From contig NZ_JAKZEW010000012.1 of NCBI RefSeq assembly GCF_022548875.1, positions 35,035-99,034 on the forward strand: a stretch of DNA of 64,000 nucleotides, written 5' to 3'. The DNA comes from Glycomyces sp. L485 (GTDB lineage: Bacteria > Actinomycetota > Actinomycetes > Mycobacteriales > Micromonosporaceae). Positions 24,908-32,798 of this stretch are shown piece by piece. Numbering within the stretch: position 1 is the first letter of the stretch; every line of letters begins with the position of its first letter. The translations under genes were made by a program, and so were the position numbers. The notes below the pieces were generated by a model, which did not search any database, was not told the origin of the DNA, and was given only the letters and a program-made list of their open reading frames with translations.

Positions 24908-25911
24908 CGGAACGCCTTCCTGGTGCTCTCCCGCTGTTCTGCCGTGGCATCGAGAATTCGGTCCATCGCCTCGATCGCGGTGCGGATCGGAAGTGGAGAG
25001 TCGGTGACACGGAGCTCGGGGTCGGTGATGCCCACAGGATGCCACCAGACGCCGTCGGCGGCCACCGCGGGTTCGGGGTACAGGTCGTCGCGGGTCAGGA
25101 CCACTCCCGACTCGGCGAAACCCTGCCGGGCGATCCGGCGGATCACCTGGTCTTCAGCTGGAATGCCTTCGGTGTCGAGCAGTTCGCGCAGCGCGGCCAC
25201 CTCCTCGGCGTCGGCGGCGTCGATGGTGGCGGCGATTCGGACCCGGAAGCCCAGCGTCCGGGCCAGGGCGATGCCTTCGCGGGCGCGGGCGTAGGCCCCC
25301 GCGCCCCGGTGCCGGTCGTGCAGCTCCGGTGTCGCCGAGTCCAGTGATATCTGCAAGGTGACCCGTTCGCGGTCCAGAGCCTCCAGCGTGCGGCGGCGGT
25401 CGCCTCGGCCGAACACCATGCCGTTGGTGAGAACGGTGACCGGAAGGCGTTCGAGGACCGCCCCGATGAGCTCGCCGAGATCAGGGTGCATGAACGGCTC
25501 CCCGCCGGTGATGAGCACCTCGGTGCCGCCGTCGGCCGCGAACTCCGCCACCGCCTCCCGGACCAGCTCGACCGGCAGGTGCCGGGCCGGAGCGCGCGGT
25601 GAGGACTCCGCGCAGCAGTAGTCGCAGGCGAGGTTGCAGTTGAAGTTGCTGTACAGCCAAAGACGGGATCCCAGCTTCGGCGGCTCCGGCTCGACCTCCA
25701 CCGCTCCCTTGCGGACCTGTAGCGGTCCGACCAGGGCGTTGCCGGTGAGCACGCACCACGCCGCCAAGTCATCGCGAACCGACGGATCGCCGCCCCGCAC
25801 CTCCAGGATCTCCTCCGGGTTCATCGCCTCGATCGCCGCGTGCAGCTTGACCAGCAGCCCGCTGCCGAAGTCGGCTCCGTCCGCGTCCAGCACCACATCA
25901 GGTGTCGCCAT
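24898..25911 (-). CDS. Radical SAM enzyme fused to an N-terminal TusA-like domain
   Basis: 337 residues from ATG 25911; the open frame continues to 26130 but overlaps the TusA gene. Residues 6-66 are TusA-like (D-A-D-G-A-D-F-G-SGLLVKLHAAI, E-E-I-L-E-V-R, D-L-A-A-W-C). The sulfur-carrying Cys of TusA is Phe15 here, while the stand-alone TusA encoded just upstream keeps it. The radical SAM motif C-N-L-A-C-D-Y-C is at 92-99, followed by EVLITGGEPFMHPD and LQISLDSATPELHD. No SPASM cysteine cluster is obvious. A degenerate carrier domain docking the substrate or the real TusA is a reasonable model. The 3' end overlaps the methyltransferase start. Confidence 0.85.
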   Translation of the reverse strand: MATPDVVLDADGADFGSGLLVKLHAAIEAMNPEEILEVRGGDPSVRDDLAAWCVLTGNALVGPLQVRKGAVEVEPEPPKLGSRLWLYSNFNCNLACDYCCAESSPRAPARHLPVELVREAVAEFAADGGTEVLITGGEPFMHPDLGELIGAVLERLPVTVLTNGMVFGRGDRRRTLEALDRERVTLQISLDSATPELHDRHRGAGAYARAREGIALARTLGFRVRIAATIDAADAEEVAALRELLDTEGIPAEDQVIRRIARQGFAESGVVLTRDDLYPEPAVAADGVWWHPVGITDPELRVTDSPLPIRTAIEAMDRILDATAEQRESTRKAFRCA

Positions 25912-25913
25912 TG

Positions 25914-26147
25914 TCAACGTCCCTTTCGTACGAAGTAGCTCGTCGTCGATCCGTCGCGAGCCGTCTGCTCGAGCGGGTGACCTGCCAGGTCGCACCAGGC
26001 GGGCAGATCGATCTCCACCGACGGGGCTCGGCTGCGGATCTCGAGGATCTCGCCGACCCCGATCCCGTTCAGCGCCCGCCGGATGGCGATGAGCAGCCCG
26101 CCCCCGCAGTCGAGCGCGCCCCCGTCGCACACGGCCGCCGGGGTCAT
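25914..26147 (-). CDS. TusA-family sulfur carrier protein
   Basis: 77 residues. The compact TusA fold is shown by D-G-G-A-L-D-C-GGGLLIAIRRAL with the catalytic Cys14, then G-E-I-L-E-I-R-S, and E-I-D-L-P-A-W-C-D-L-A-G-H. TusA proteins carry persulfide sulfur (or selenium) between enzymes in the cytoplasm. The ATG overlaps the permease stop by four bases, and its stop is two bases before the TusA-radical SAM fusion. The three proteins should therefore be made together. Because the fused TusA domain downstream has lost its Cys, this protein is probably the functional carrier of the system. Confidence 0.85.
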   Translation of the reverse strand: MTPAAVCDGGALDCGGGLLIAIRRALNGIGVGEILEIRSRAPSVEIDLPAWCDLAGHPLEQTARDGSTTSYFVRKGR

Positions 26148-27235
26148 GACAGCACCACCAGCAGTCCCGCGCCCACCAGGCCCAGTGCGGCGACCGAGCC
26201 GCCGGTGGCCGCGACCACGCGAGTCGGGAAGGCTCGCCGGACCATCAGCATCGACGGCAGGGACAGCGCGGGCAGTGTGAGGATCAGCGCGCCGACCGGG
26301 CCGAGCCCGACTCCCAAGAGGACAAGCCCCTGGATGATCGGGATCTCGCCTGCGGTCGGGATGACGAACAGCGTTCCGACCACCGCGAACAGGAGCACGG
26401 CGTACAGGCCCCACTCTGCCACTCCCGCCGGGAACAGCCAGCCGCGCAGACCGCCGAGGAGCAGGACGACGATGAGATACTCGGGCAGCAGGATCAGCGA
26501 CAGCCGGAGCAGCGTCTTGAAGAACCGACGGAGCGCGTCGCCCATGCTGACCGGATCGTCCGGGGCGGACGAATCGTCCTCCGGCCGGAGGACGGGATCG
26601 GTGACGGTCTTGCGGTCGCCGGCCAACCGGGCTACCAGCAGCGTGACTCCGAAGACCAGTGCGACGCCGGTGATCACGCGGACGGTGACGAACTGCCAGG
26701 GCAGCACCACGGCCATGAACACCAGCACCACCGGGTTGAGGACCGGATTGCCCAGCCAGTACGCCAGCGCCGACGGCATCGGCACGCCCCGCTCCCGGAC
26801 GCTGTTCGCGACCGGGGCCGCGCAGCACGTGCACATCATCGACGACATGGACAGCGCGCCTCCTGCCGCCGTGCTCACCGCTGACCCACGGTCCCACTGG
26901 AACAGCTTCAGCAGCCGGCGACGCGGTAGGAAGGCCTCCACCGACGCGGCGAGCAGCAGACCGGCCACCAGGGCGGGCCAGATCGCCAGGCCGTAGGCGA
27001 CCGCGTAGTCCATCGCCGACCGCCATGAGGGGTCCGGCGGAGTCGACGCTTCGCCGTTCACGATCGACGTGCCCAGAGAGTCGCCGCCGACGACGGCTGG
27101 AAGCTTCTGCGCGTAGGGCAACCATTTTGCCCAGGTCAGGGCGGCCACGGCCACCACGGCGAAGCCGATCGTCCCCAGCAGTACCGCTCGACGCGAACCG
27201 CTTGCCGCGGTCGTGGCGGTCTCGGTCGCTGCCAT
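26144..27235 (-). CDS. Permease of the UPF0718/ArsP-like (DUF318) family
   Basis: About 363 residues from ATG 27235 (GTG 27238 is also possible), after GAAGGG. There are eight or more membrane helices. The family motif M-M-C-T-C-C-A-A-P-V-A, then A-Y-W-L-G-N-P-V-L-N-P, matches the ArsP/SO_0444-type permeases, which export methylated arsenicals or related soft-metalloid compounds via conserved cysteines. A second conserved region V-I-P-T-A-G-E-I-P-I-I is present. It is the first gene of an operon with TusA, a TusA-radical SAM fusion and a methyltransferase. It may export, or import, the compound they process. Arsenic, selenium and organosulfur substrates are all open. Confidence 0.85.
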   Translation of the reverse strand: MAATETATTAASGSRRAVLLGTIGFAVVAVAALTWAKWLPYAQKLPAVVGGDSLGTSIVNGEASTPPDPSWRSAMDYAVAYGLAIWPALVAGLLLAASVEAFLPRRRLLKLFQWDRGSAVSTAAGGALSMSSMMCTCCAAPVANSVRERGVPMPSALAYWLGNPVLNPVVLVFMAVVLPWQFVTVRVITGVALVFGVTLLVARLAGDRKTVTDPVLRPEDDSSAPDDPVSMGDALRRFFKTLLRLSLILLPEYLIVVLLLGGLRGWLFPAGVAEWGLYAVLLFAVVGTLFVIPTAGEIPIIQGLVLLGVGLGPVGALILTLPALSLPSMLMVRRAFPTRVVAATGGSVAALGLVGAGLLVVLS

Positions 27236-27729
27236 CACCGCATTCCCTTCGACGGACCGCCGTCTTGAGCGGTCGACGGAGCATGTCGGGCGTTGGGCCG
27301 TGCGTCCAGCCGGGAGGGCGTGGGCAGGGGTTGCGAGAGGTGTGTTGCCTGCATGGTCTTGAGTACAGCACTGAACGGCCCGGATTGATCCTTACAGATC
27401 GTGAAACTCGGCGTGCTTGTCGCACTCCCGCCGTGTCGAGCTCGCATGTGGACTTTCCGCCGCGGTGCATAAGGTGCACCGGCGGGGTGATCGCACAAGA
27501 CTCGGTCGAGCGGTGTCTTGTGGTCGAACGTCGACGAACGAAGGTTAGACCATGGCTGGGAACACCGAAGTGGTCGAAATCGGCCTCGGACGCGCCCGCC
27601 GCCGCGGAGCGGTGTCGGGCCACGCGCCGCTGGGAGTGCCCGATGATCCCGGCAGGGGGCACTGGGCACCGGCGCGGCCGAGGGTGAATCTCGCTGGCCT
27701 GCGGCCGCCGAGCCTGGAATGCTGGCCCC
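27236..27729. other. Intergenic region with long inverted repeat and a possible GuaB-type fragment
   Basis: 494 bases between divergent genes. A strong inverted repeat, CGGTGCA (27463-27469) and TGCACCG (27475-27481), is extended by CCGCC/GGCGG. At 27552 a short frame begins M-A-G-N-T-E-V-V-E-I-G-L-G-R-A-R-R-R, resembling the N-terminus of GuaB3-type IMP-dehydrogenase relatives, but the match is lost after some twenty residues. No full gene is supported. Confidence 0.4.
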
Positions 27730-28539
27730 ATGACCGACACCCTCAGCCATACCGAGCACGGCGACTCCCGGATCGCCCGCGACGGCGAGATCCTGCGCAC
27801 CGAGGTCGGCTCGGGCCTGCACGGCATCGCGATCGCCGGTACCGACGACCACGACGAGATGGGCGTCTTCATCGAGCCGCCCGAGTGCGTGATCGGCTTG
27901 ACCGGCCCGATGGACCACTACGTGTGGCGGACCCAGCCCGAGGGCCACCGGTCGGGGCACGGTGACACCGACCTCGTCATGTACTCCCTGCGGAAGTTCT
28001 TGAAGCTCGCCGTAGCGGGGAACCCCACGACCCTGCTGCCGCTCTTCGCTCCCGAGGACTCGGTCTACGCGGTCACCGACCTCGGCGGCGAACTTCGCGG
28101 TCTCGCTCCAGGGTTCTTGTCGCAGCGGGCGGTCCATCGCTTCGTCGGGTATCTCGACGGGCAGGTCGACCGGCTGCTCGGCCGCGGTCGGCAAGGCTCC
28201 GCACCGAACCGGCCCGAGCTGGTCGAGCGCTACGGGTACGACGTCAAGTACGCCTCTCATGCGCTCAGGCTCGGACTGCAGGGCTTGGAGATCGCCGAGC
28301 ACGCCCGGCTGACGCTTCCAATGCCGGAAGCCGACCGAGAACGAGTACTCCACGTCAAGTCCGGCGGCGTGGCCGACCTCGACCAGGTCCTCACCGAGAT
28401 CCACGCCGTTCGGGCGAGGATCGTCGCCCTCCTCGATTCGGGAACCGCACCGCTGGCCCCTGAGCCCGACCTCGAACGGGTCTCGGCATGGTCGATCAGC
28501 GCGCACCAGCGCCACTGGAGCGCCGGCCACGGCTTCTAG
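27730..28539 (+). CDS. Nucleotidyltransferase-domain protein
   Basis: 269 residues. The N-terminal Pol-beta-type nucleotidyltransferase pattern is R-T-E-V-G-S-G-L-H-G-I-A, then G-T-D-D-H-D-E-M-G-V-F, with acidic residues in the metal-binding position. Downstream W-R-T-Q-P-E-G-H-R-S-G-H-G-D-T-DLVMYSLRKFLKLA-x-x-G-N-P-T is typical of a family of predicted nucleotidyltransferases also found in phages. The rest is helical and ends with H-Q-R-H-W. The product probably transfers a nucleotide to an unidentified acceptor. It stands alone, so its biological role cannot be inferred. The lack of a toxin or antitoxin neighbour argues against a MNT/HEPN module. Confidence 0.8.
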   Translation: MTDTLSHTEHGDSRIARDGEILRTEVGSGLHGIAIAGTDDHDEMGVFIEPPECVIGLTGPMDHYVWRTQPEGHRSGHGDTDLVMYSLRKFLKLAVAGNPTTLLPLFAPEDSVYAVTDLGGELRGLAPGFLSQRAVHRFVGYLDGQVDRLLGRGRQGSAPNRPELVERYGYDVKYASHALRLGLQGLEIAEHARLTLPMPEADRERVLHVKSGGVADLDQVLTEIHAVRARIVALLDSGTAPLAPEPDLERVSAWSISAHQRHWSAGHGF

Positions 28540-28700
28540 CGCTGCCGTGAAACGTCACGAACCGGCCTCATCTTATTCCGGGCTGTCGACCTCGATACGG
28601 ATGAATTGTCCTGCCCATGCCGACGGTGCCATATGGTCAGCGGCAAAGCACCCACCGGCACGATCCAGGATGTCCGGGGCGTCGAAAGGAGACGAGGACA

Positions 28701-29012
28701 ATGACCGACCAGGTACTGACCGAAGTCAGCGCCGTAGTCGCGCCGGAGCGTGAGGCCGACCTCCTCGCGGCCTATCGCGACCTCGTCGAAGGCCCGCTCC
28801 CCGACGGACTGGTGCGCACCGAGCTGCTGAGCGGGTACGACGGACACTGGCGCATTCAGACGTTGTGGCGGGACCACGCCGCGCTGGAGGCGATGCGCGC
28901 AGCTCCGGAGCCGCCGGCAGCTCCACGACTCTTTCGCGAGGTGGGCGCCGAACCCGAACTCGCGCTGTTCGACGTGATGGTCCGTGGCGGTGCGCCGGTC
29001 GAACCCCGCTGA
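28701..29012 (+). CDS. Antibiotic biosynthesis monooxygenase (ABM)-like protein
   Basis: 103 residues, after AGGAGACGAGGA. It has the dimeric alpha+beta-barrel layout: an N-terminal strand V-L-T-E-V-S-A-V-V-A-P, helix E-R-E-A-D-L-L-A-A-Y-R-D-L, then L-V-R-T-E-L-L-S-G and H-W-R-I-Q-T-L-W-R-D-H-A-A-L-E-A-M-R. This fits quinol-monooxygenase YgiN/ABM-type proteins, which act on quinones or polyketides without cofactor. The C-terminal E-L-A-L-F-D-V strand completes the fold. No cluster partner is present, so the substrate is unknown. Confidence 0.75.
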   Translation: MTDQVLTEVSAVVAPEREADLLAAYRDLVEGPLPDGLVRTELLSGYDGHWRIQTLWRDHAALEAMRAAPEPPAAPRLFREVGAEPELALFDVMVRGGAPVEPR

Positions 29013-29314
29013 TTCCCAGGCGGTAAGTCGCTCTCGGCCTGGCCAGCCGTGGCGGGATGGTTCGCCGGAGCTCGAACCGCGCCGCCGGGTCCAGGCTCCG
29101 TGCTCGGGCTGCTCCCGGAGAAGTCGCCGGATGGCGCACCGAGCACTTCTGGGCCGGTCATCTTCAGCCCGATGCGGTGTCGAGCAGGATCGATTCCTCG
29201 CTTGCACTTCCTATCTGGATTCGTGGGCGGTCGTCCATCTGCTCGCCCTACTCGTCTATCGCGGAATACACGTCGGCTTGAAGGCGGAGTGGTGTCGGCT
29301 TTGCCGTCAGCATT
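29013..29314. other. Intergenic region between convergent genes, no recognisable feature
   Basis: 302 bases between the ABM-like gene and the aminotransferase 3' end. Short open frames exist on both strands but none has a ribosome site or a motif I recognise. I see no clear terminator hairpin. Confidence 0.4.
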
Positions 29315-30475
29315 TCAGAGCGCGCCGAGGCGGTCGACGGCTTCCTGGAGGACTTGATTTCGTTTGCAGAAGGCGAAGCGGACCTGCGTGCGGCCCGACT
29401 CCGGGGAGTCGTAGAACACGGCGTTGGGCACGGCGACGACACCACAGCGCTCGGGTAGGGATCGGCAGAAGGCGAAGCCGTCCGTCTCGCCCAAAGGCGT
29501 GACATCGGTGGTGATGAAGTAGGTGCCCTGGGGCCGGTAGACCTCGAACCCAGCTGCCGCAAGCCCGGCGGACAGGAGGTCGCGCTTGGATTGCAGGTCT
29601 CTGCAGAATTCGGCGAAGTAGGCATCGGGCAGGCGCAGGGCTTCGGCGATGGCGTACTGGAAGGGACCCGCGTTGACATAGGTGAGGAACTGCTTGGCCG
29701 TGCGCACGGCGGCGATGAGGTCGGCGGCGGCGGTCATCCAGCCGACCTTCCAACCGGTGAATGAGAAGGTCTTGCCGGCGGAGGAGATGCAGACCGTGCG
29801 ATCACCCATGCCGGGCAGAGCGCTCAGGGGGAGGTGCTCGCCGTCGAAGACGAGGTGCTCGTAGACCTCGTCGGTGACGACCAGGAGGTCGCGGGCGACG
29901 GCGAGGTCGGCGATGGCTGCCAGTTCGTCGCGGGTGAGGACCATGCCGGTGGGGTTGTGCGGGGAGTTCAGTAGCAGCAGACGCGTGCGGGACGTGACGG
30001 CGTCGGCGAGTGCGTCGAGGTCGGGGCGGAAGTCGGGAGCGCGGAGAGTGAGGGGGACGCGGGTCGCGCCGGCCATGGCGATGCAGGCGGCATAGGAGTC
30101 ATAGAAGGGCTCGAAGGCGATGACCTCGTCGCCGGGTTCGAGGAGGGCGAGCATGGAGGCCGCGATCGCCTCCGTTGCGCCGGCGGTGACCAGCACCTCG
30201 CTGTCGGGATCGAAGGACAGGCCGTAGCGGCGCTGCTGGTGCTCGGCGATGGCCTGGCGCAGCTCGGGCACGCCGTTGCCGGGCGGATACTGGTTGCCCC
30301 GGCCGTCTCGGATGGCGCGGACGGCGGCCTCGGCGATCTGGGGCGGCCCGTCGGTGTCGGGAAAGCCCTGGCCGAGGTTGATGGCACCGGTGCGCTGGGC
30401 CAGGTTCGACATCTCAGCGAAGATCGTGGTGCCGAACCCCTCCAGTCTGCGATTCAACAATGGCCTGTCCTGCAT
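29315..30475 (-). CDS. PLP-dependent aminotransferase, class I/II (DapC/kynurenine-aminotransferase-like)
   Basis: 386 residues from ATG 30475; an ATG at 30511 is also in frame. The class I fold shows A-INLGQGFPDTDGP, YPPGNGVPELRQAIAEH, VTAGATEAIAASM and LLNSPHNPTGMV. The Lys-containing PLP motif is S-S-A-G-K-T-F-S-F-T-G-W-K-V-G-W, and the late Arg is in Q-V-R-F-A-F-C-K. The subgroup includes N-succinyldiaminopimelate aminotransferase and kynurenine/glutamine transaminases, moving amino groups between amino and keto acids. It is monocistronic, convergent with the ABM-like gene and divergent from the FAD oxidase. The precise substrate is unassigned. Confidence 0.9.
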   Translation of the reverse strand: MQDRPLLNRRLEGFGTTIFAEMSNLAQRTGAINLGQGFPDTDGPPQIAEAAVRAIRDGRGNQYPPGNGVPELRQAIAEHQQRRYGLSFDPDSEVLVTAGATEAIAASMLALLEPGDEVIAFEPFYDSYAACIAMAGATRVPLTLRAPDFRPDLDALADAVTSRTRLLLLNSPHNPTGMVLTRDELAAIADLAVARDLLVVTDEVYEHLVFDGEHLPLSALPGMGDRTVCISSAGKTFSFTGWKVGWMTAAADLIAAVRTAKQFLTYVNAGPFQYAIAEALRLPDAYFAEFCRDLQSKRDLLSAGLAAAGFEVYRPQGTYFITTDVTPLGETDGFAFCRSLPERCGVVAVPNAVFYDSPESGRTQVRFAFCKRNQVLQEAVDRLGAL

Positions 30476-30703
30476 GTGTTCACCCACGCTTCCTACGTCG
30501 AAGTCTCGCATGGCGAGTATGTGCGGCTCTCAGCAGCTTGGAACACCTTGAGGTGCGCCGGATGCAGCAGGACGTGATCGGAGCGGCGGGTGGGTGGTCG
30601 GCCAGGCGTTTGCGCAAAGCCGGTTCCGGTTCGGGGATAGACTGGGGGACCTGATCGCCCCGGGTCGTACTTGCAGATCTATCTGTGAAGACAGGGAGGC
30701 CCG

Positions 30704-32107
30704 ATGAGTTCACCGCTCCGCGGCACCGTCATCGGAACCGATGCGGTGGACCAGTTGCAGGAGTCGTTTCGTGGCGACTTGATCCGTCCGTCGGATTTCG
30801 GTTACGACGAGCATCGGAAGGTATGGAACGGCTCGATTGATCGCAATCCGGGTCTTATCGCCAGGTGCACGGGTGTAGCGGATGTGCGCGCCGCTGTCCG
30901 ATTCTCCAGAGATCGAGACCTGCTGGTGGCCGTCCGAAGCGGCGGCCACAGCTTCCCAGGGCTGTCAGCGTGCGACCGCGGCCTGCTCATCGATCTCGGC
31001 CCCATGAAGGGGATCCGAATAGACCCCGACGCGAGGACGGCACGGGTCCAGGCCGGGGTGCTCCTCGGCGAACTCGATCGCGAGACACAGCAGTTCGGCC
31101 TGGCCGCCCCTTCCGGCATCGTCACGCACACCGGCGTGGCGGGTCTGACTCTCGGTGGCGGCACCGGGTGGATCCAGCGCAAGTACGGCCTCGCGATCGA
31201 CCAATTGGAATCGGTCGACTTGGTCACCGCCGACGGCGAGTTCGTCACCGCCAGCGAGGATCGAAATGCCGAGCTCTTCTGGGGCGTGCGCGGCGGGGGC
31301 GGGAACTTCGGGATCGTGACCGACTTCCAGTTCCGGTTGAACCCGGTCGGCCCGTACGTCGTGGCAGGGCCGGTCTTCTGGGCGATGGAGGACGCTCCGG
31401 AGGTGCTTCGCTTCTACCGTGATTGGATCGCGGACTGCCCAGATGAGCTGATGACGATTGCCGTGCAGCGCAGAGCCCCAGACCTGCCCGTCATTCCGAC
31501 CGAACTGGTCGGCAGGCACATCACTGCGATCGTCGCCTGCTACACGGGTCCGGTGGAGGACGGTGAGCGGGTCGTGCGACCGCTCAAGGAGTTCGGGTCG
31601 CCACTGCTCGACCTCTGTGAACCGAAACCGTTCTTGGCGCATCAGATGATGTTCGACGCGTCGTTCCCCCACGGCTGGTGGTACTACGTCCGAGCCTGCG
31701 ATGTCGCCGCGCTCGACGACGGCGTCATCGACATCGTCGTCGAGCACGGTGAACGCATCGCCTCGGCGATCAGCAGCGTCGCGATCTGGCAGATGGGCGG
31801 AGCCGTCGCACGGATCGAGGACGGCGCGACCGCGTTCAACGGGCGCAAGGCCGGGTTCACCTTCAACATCAACGGCAACAGCACGTCATTCGAGGGCTTT
31901 GACGCGGAACGTCAATGGGCCCGCGACTACTGGTCGGCCCTCGGACCCCACCACACCAGCGTCTACGTCAACTTCCTCATGGACGAAGGCGAGGACCGGG
32001 TCAGGCAGGCGTACGGATCCGACAAGTACGACCGCCTCAAGGCGCTCAAGCGCCAGTACGACCCGACCAACTTCTACAGACTGAACCAGAACATCGAGCC
32101 GAACTGA
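30704..32107 (+). CDS. FAD-linked oxidase, berberine-bridge-enzyme (BBE) family
   Basis: 467 residues, with GGGAGG before the ATG and no signal peptide. The FAD-binding PCMH domain includes V-R-S-G-G-H-S-F-P-G, whose His is the usual covalent FAD site, then V-T-H-T-G-V-A-G-LTLGGGTGWIQRKYGL. The cysteine that makes a second covalent bond in bicovalent members is absent (T-H-T-G instead of a G-x-C motif). The BBE C-terminal signature K-R-Q-Y-D-P-T-N-F-Y-R-L-N-Q-N-I is present. The family oxidises sugars, alkaloids or phenols with O2. A hairpin at 32162-32177 follows the gene. Confidence 0.9.
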   Translation: MSSPLRGTVIGTDAVDQLQESFRGDLIRPSDFGYDEHRKVWNGSIDRNPGLIARCTGVADVRAAVRFSRDRDLLVAVRSGGHSFPGLSACDRGLLIDLGPMKGIRIDPDARTARVQAGVLLGELDRETQQFGLAAPSGIVTHTGVAGLTLGGGTGWIQRKYGLAIDQLESVDLVTADGEFVTASEDRNAELFWGVRGGGGNFGIVTDFQFRLNPVGPYVVAGPVFWAMEDAPEVLRFYRDWIADCPDELMTIAVQRRAPDLPVIPTELVGRHITAIVACYTGPVEDGERVVRPLKEFGSPLLDLCEPKPFLAHQMMFDASFPHGWWYYVRACDVAALDDGVIDIVVEHGERIASAISSVAIWQMGGAVARIEDGATAFNGRKAGFTFNINGNSTSFEGFDAERQWARDYWSALGPHHTSVYVNFLMDEGEDRVRQAYGSDKYDRLKALKRQYDPTNFYRLNQNIEPN

Positions 32108-32161
32108 ACCCGGCGGGCCCGCTTGCCCGATCGTCGGGCCTCTAGAAAGCCACCGGATGAT

Positions 32162-32177
32162 CTCCACGCCCGTGGAG
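32162..32177. terminator. Short inverted repeat after the FAD oxidase gene
   Basis: CTCCACG (32162-32168) and CGTGGAG (32171-32177), 55 bases past the stop. It is a compact GC-rich hairpin without a T-run, typical of actinobacterial terminators. Confidence 0.45.
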
Positions 32178-32284
32178 CGGCCGGGCACCTCGTTTCCAGG
32201 ATTGGAAGCGGGCAGCCGGGGGAACACCTGCTGGTGACCAGCGTGACCTGACATGGGCCGCGATCGTGAGCGAGGAGGCACCAC

Positions 32285-32785
32285 ATGGCTACCGTAACCA
32301 TCGAGACACCTATCGATCCGCATGCCAGAAAGACCACCGGTGTTCGGAGTCCCGCAGTCGAGGTATCGGCCGTGAGCACTGCCGCCCACCAGGTGTTCTG
32401 GATTCTGCGCATCGGCTTCGCCGTCGCGCCGATCCTGGCGGGGATCGACAAGTTCTTCAACTGGTCGGTCCAATGGCCGAATTACCTGGCAGGTTGGATC
32501 AACGACATCATGCCCGGCACCGGCCAGGAGTTCATGTACGTCATCGGCGGAGTCGAGATCCTCGCCGGGCTCGCGGTGCTGTTCGCCCCCAGAGTCGGGG
32601 CGCTCTTCGTCGCCGCTTGGCTGGCCGCCATCACCGTCAACCTGTTGACGGCCAATCCGCCGGAGTTCTACGACATCGCGCTGCGCGACTTCGGGCTGAT
32701 GCTCGGTGCGCTGGCTCTGTGGCGCCTGGCCTTGGCGGTGGCGCCGGCCCGCAGAGACCGGACGCTGCCGTCTCGACCCTGGTAG
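32285..32785 (+). CDS. DoxX-like membrane protein
   Basis: 166 residues. A 40-residue polar N-terminus is followed by four membrane helices with the DoxX pattern: I-L-R-I-G-F-A-V-A-P-I-L-A-G-I-D-K-F-F-N-W, G-G-V-E-I-L-A-G-L-A-V-L-F-A-P, and L-R-D-F-G-L-M-L-G-A-L near the end. A GAGGAGG ribosome site precedes the ATG. It is followed by the GH15 gene at 13 bases, hinting at one transcript, though the functional relation is unclear. It is a second DoxX-type gene in the window besides 12905-13276. Confidence 0.8.
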   Translation: MATVTIETPIDPHARKTTGVRSPAVEVSAVSTAAHQVFWILRIGFAVAPILAGIDKFFNWSVQWPNYLAGWINDIMPGTGQEFMYVIGGVEILAGLAVLFAPRVGALFVAAWLAAITVNLLTANPPEFYDIALRDFGLMLGALALWRLALAVAPARRDRTLPSRPW

Positions 32786-32798
32786 CGAGGCGACTCGC

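Noticed and set aside
26150..27872. Very long minus-strand frame running from 27872 into the TusA gene
   Set aside because: Only its last 77 codons (TusA) are real; the rest is an out-of-frame shadow of the permease gene and an intergenic region.
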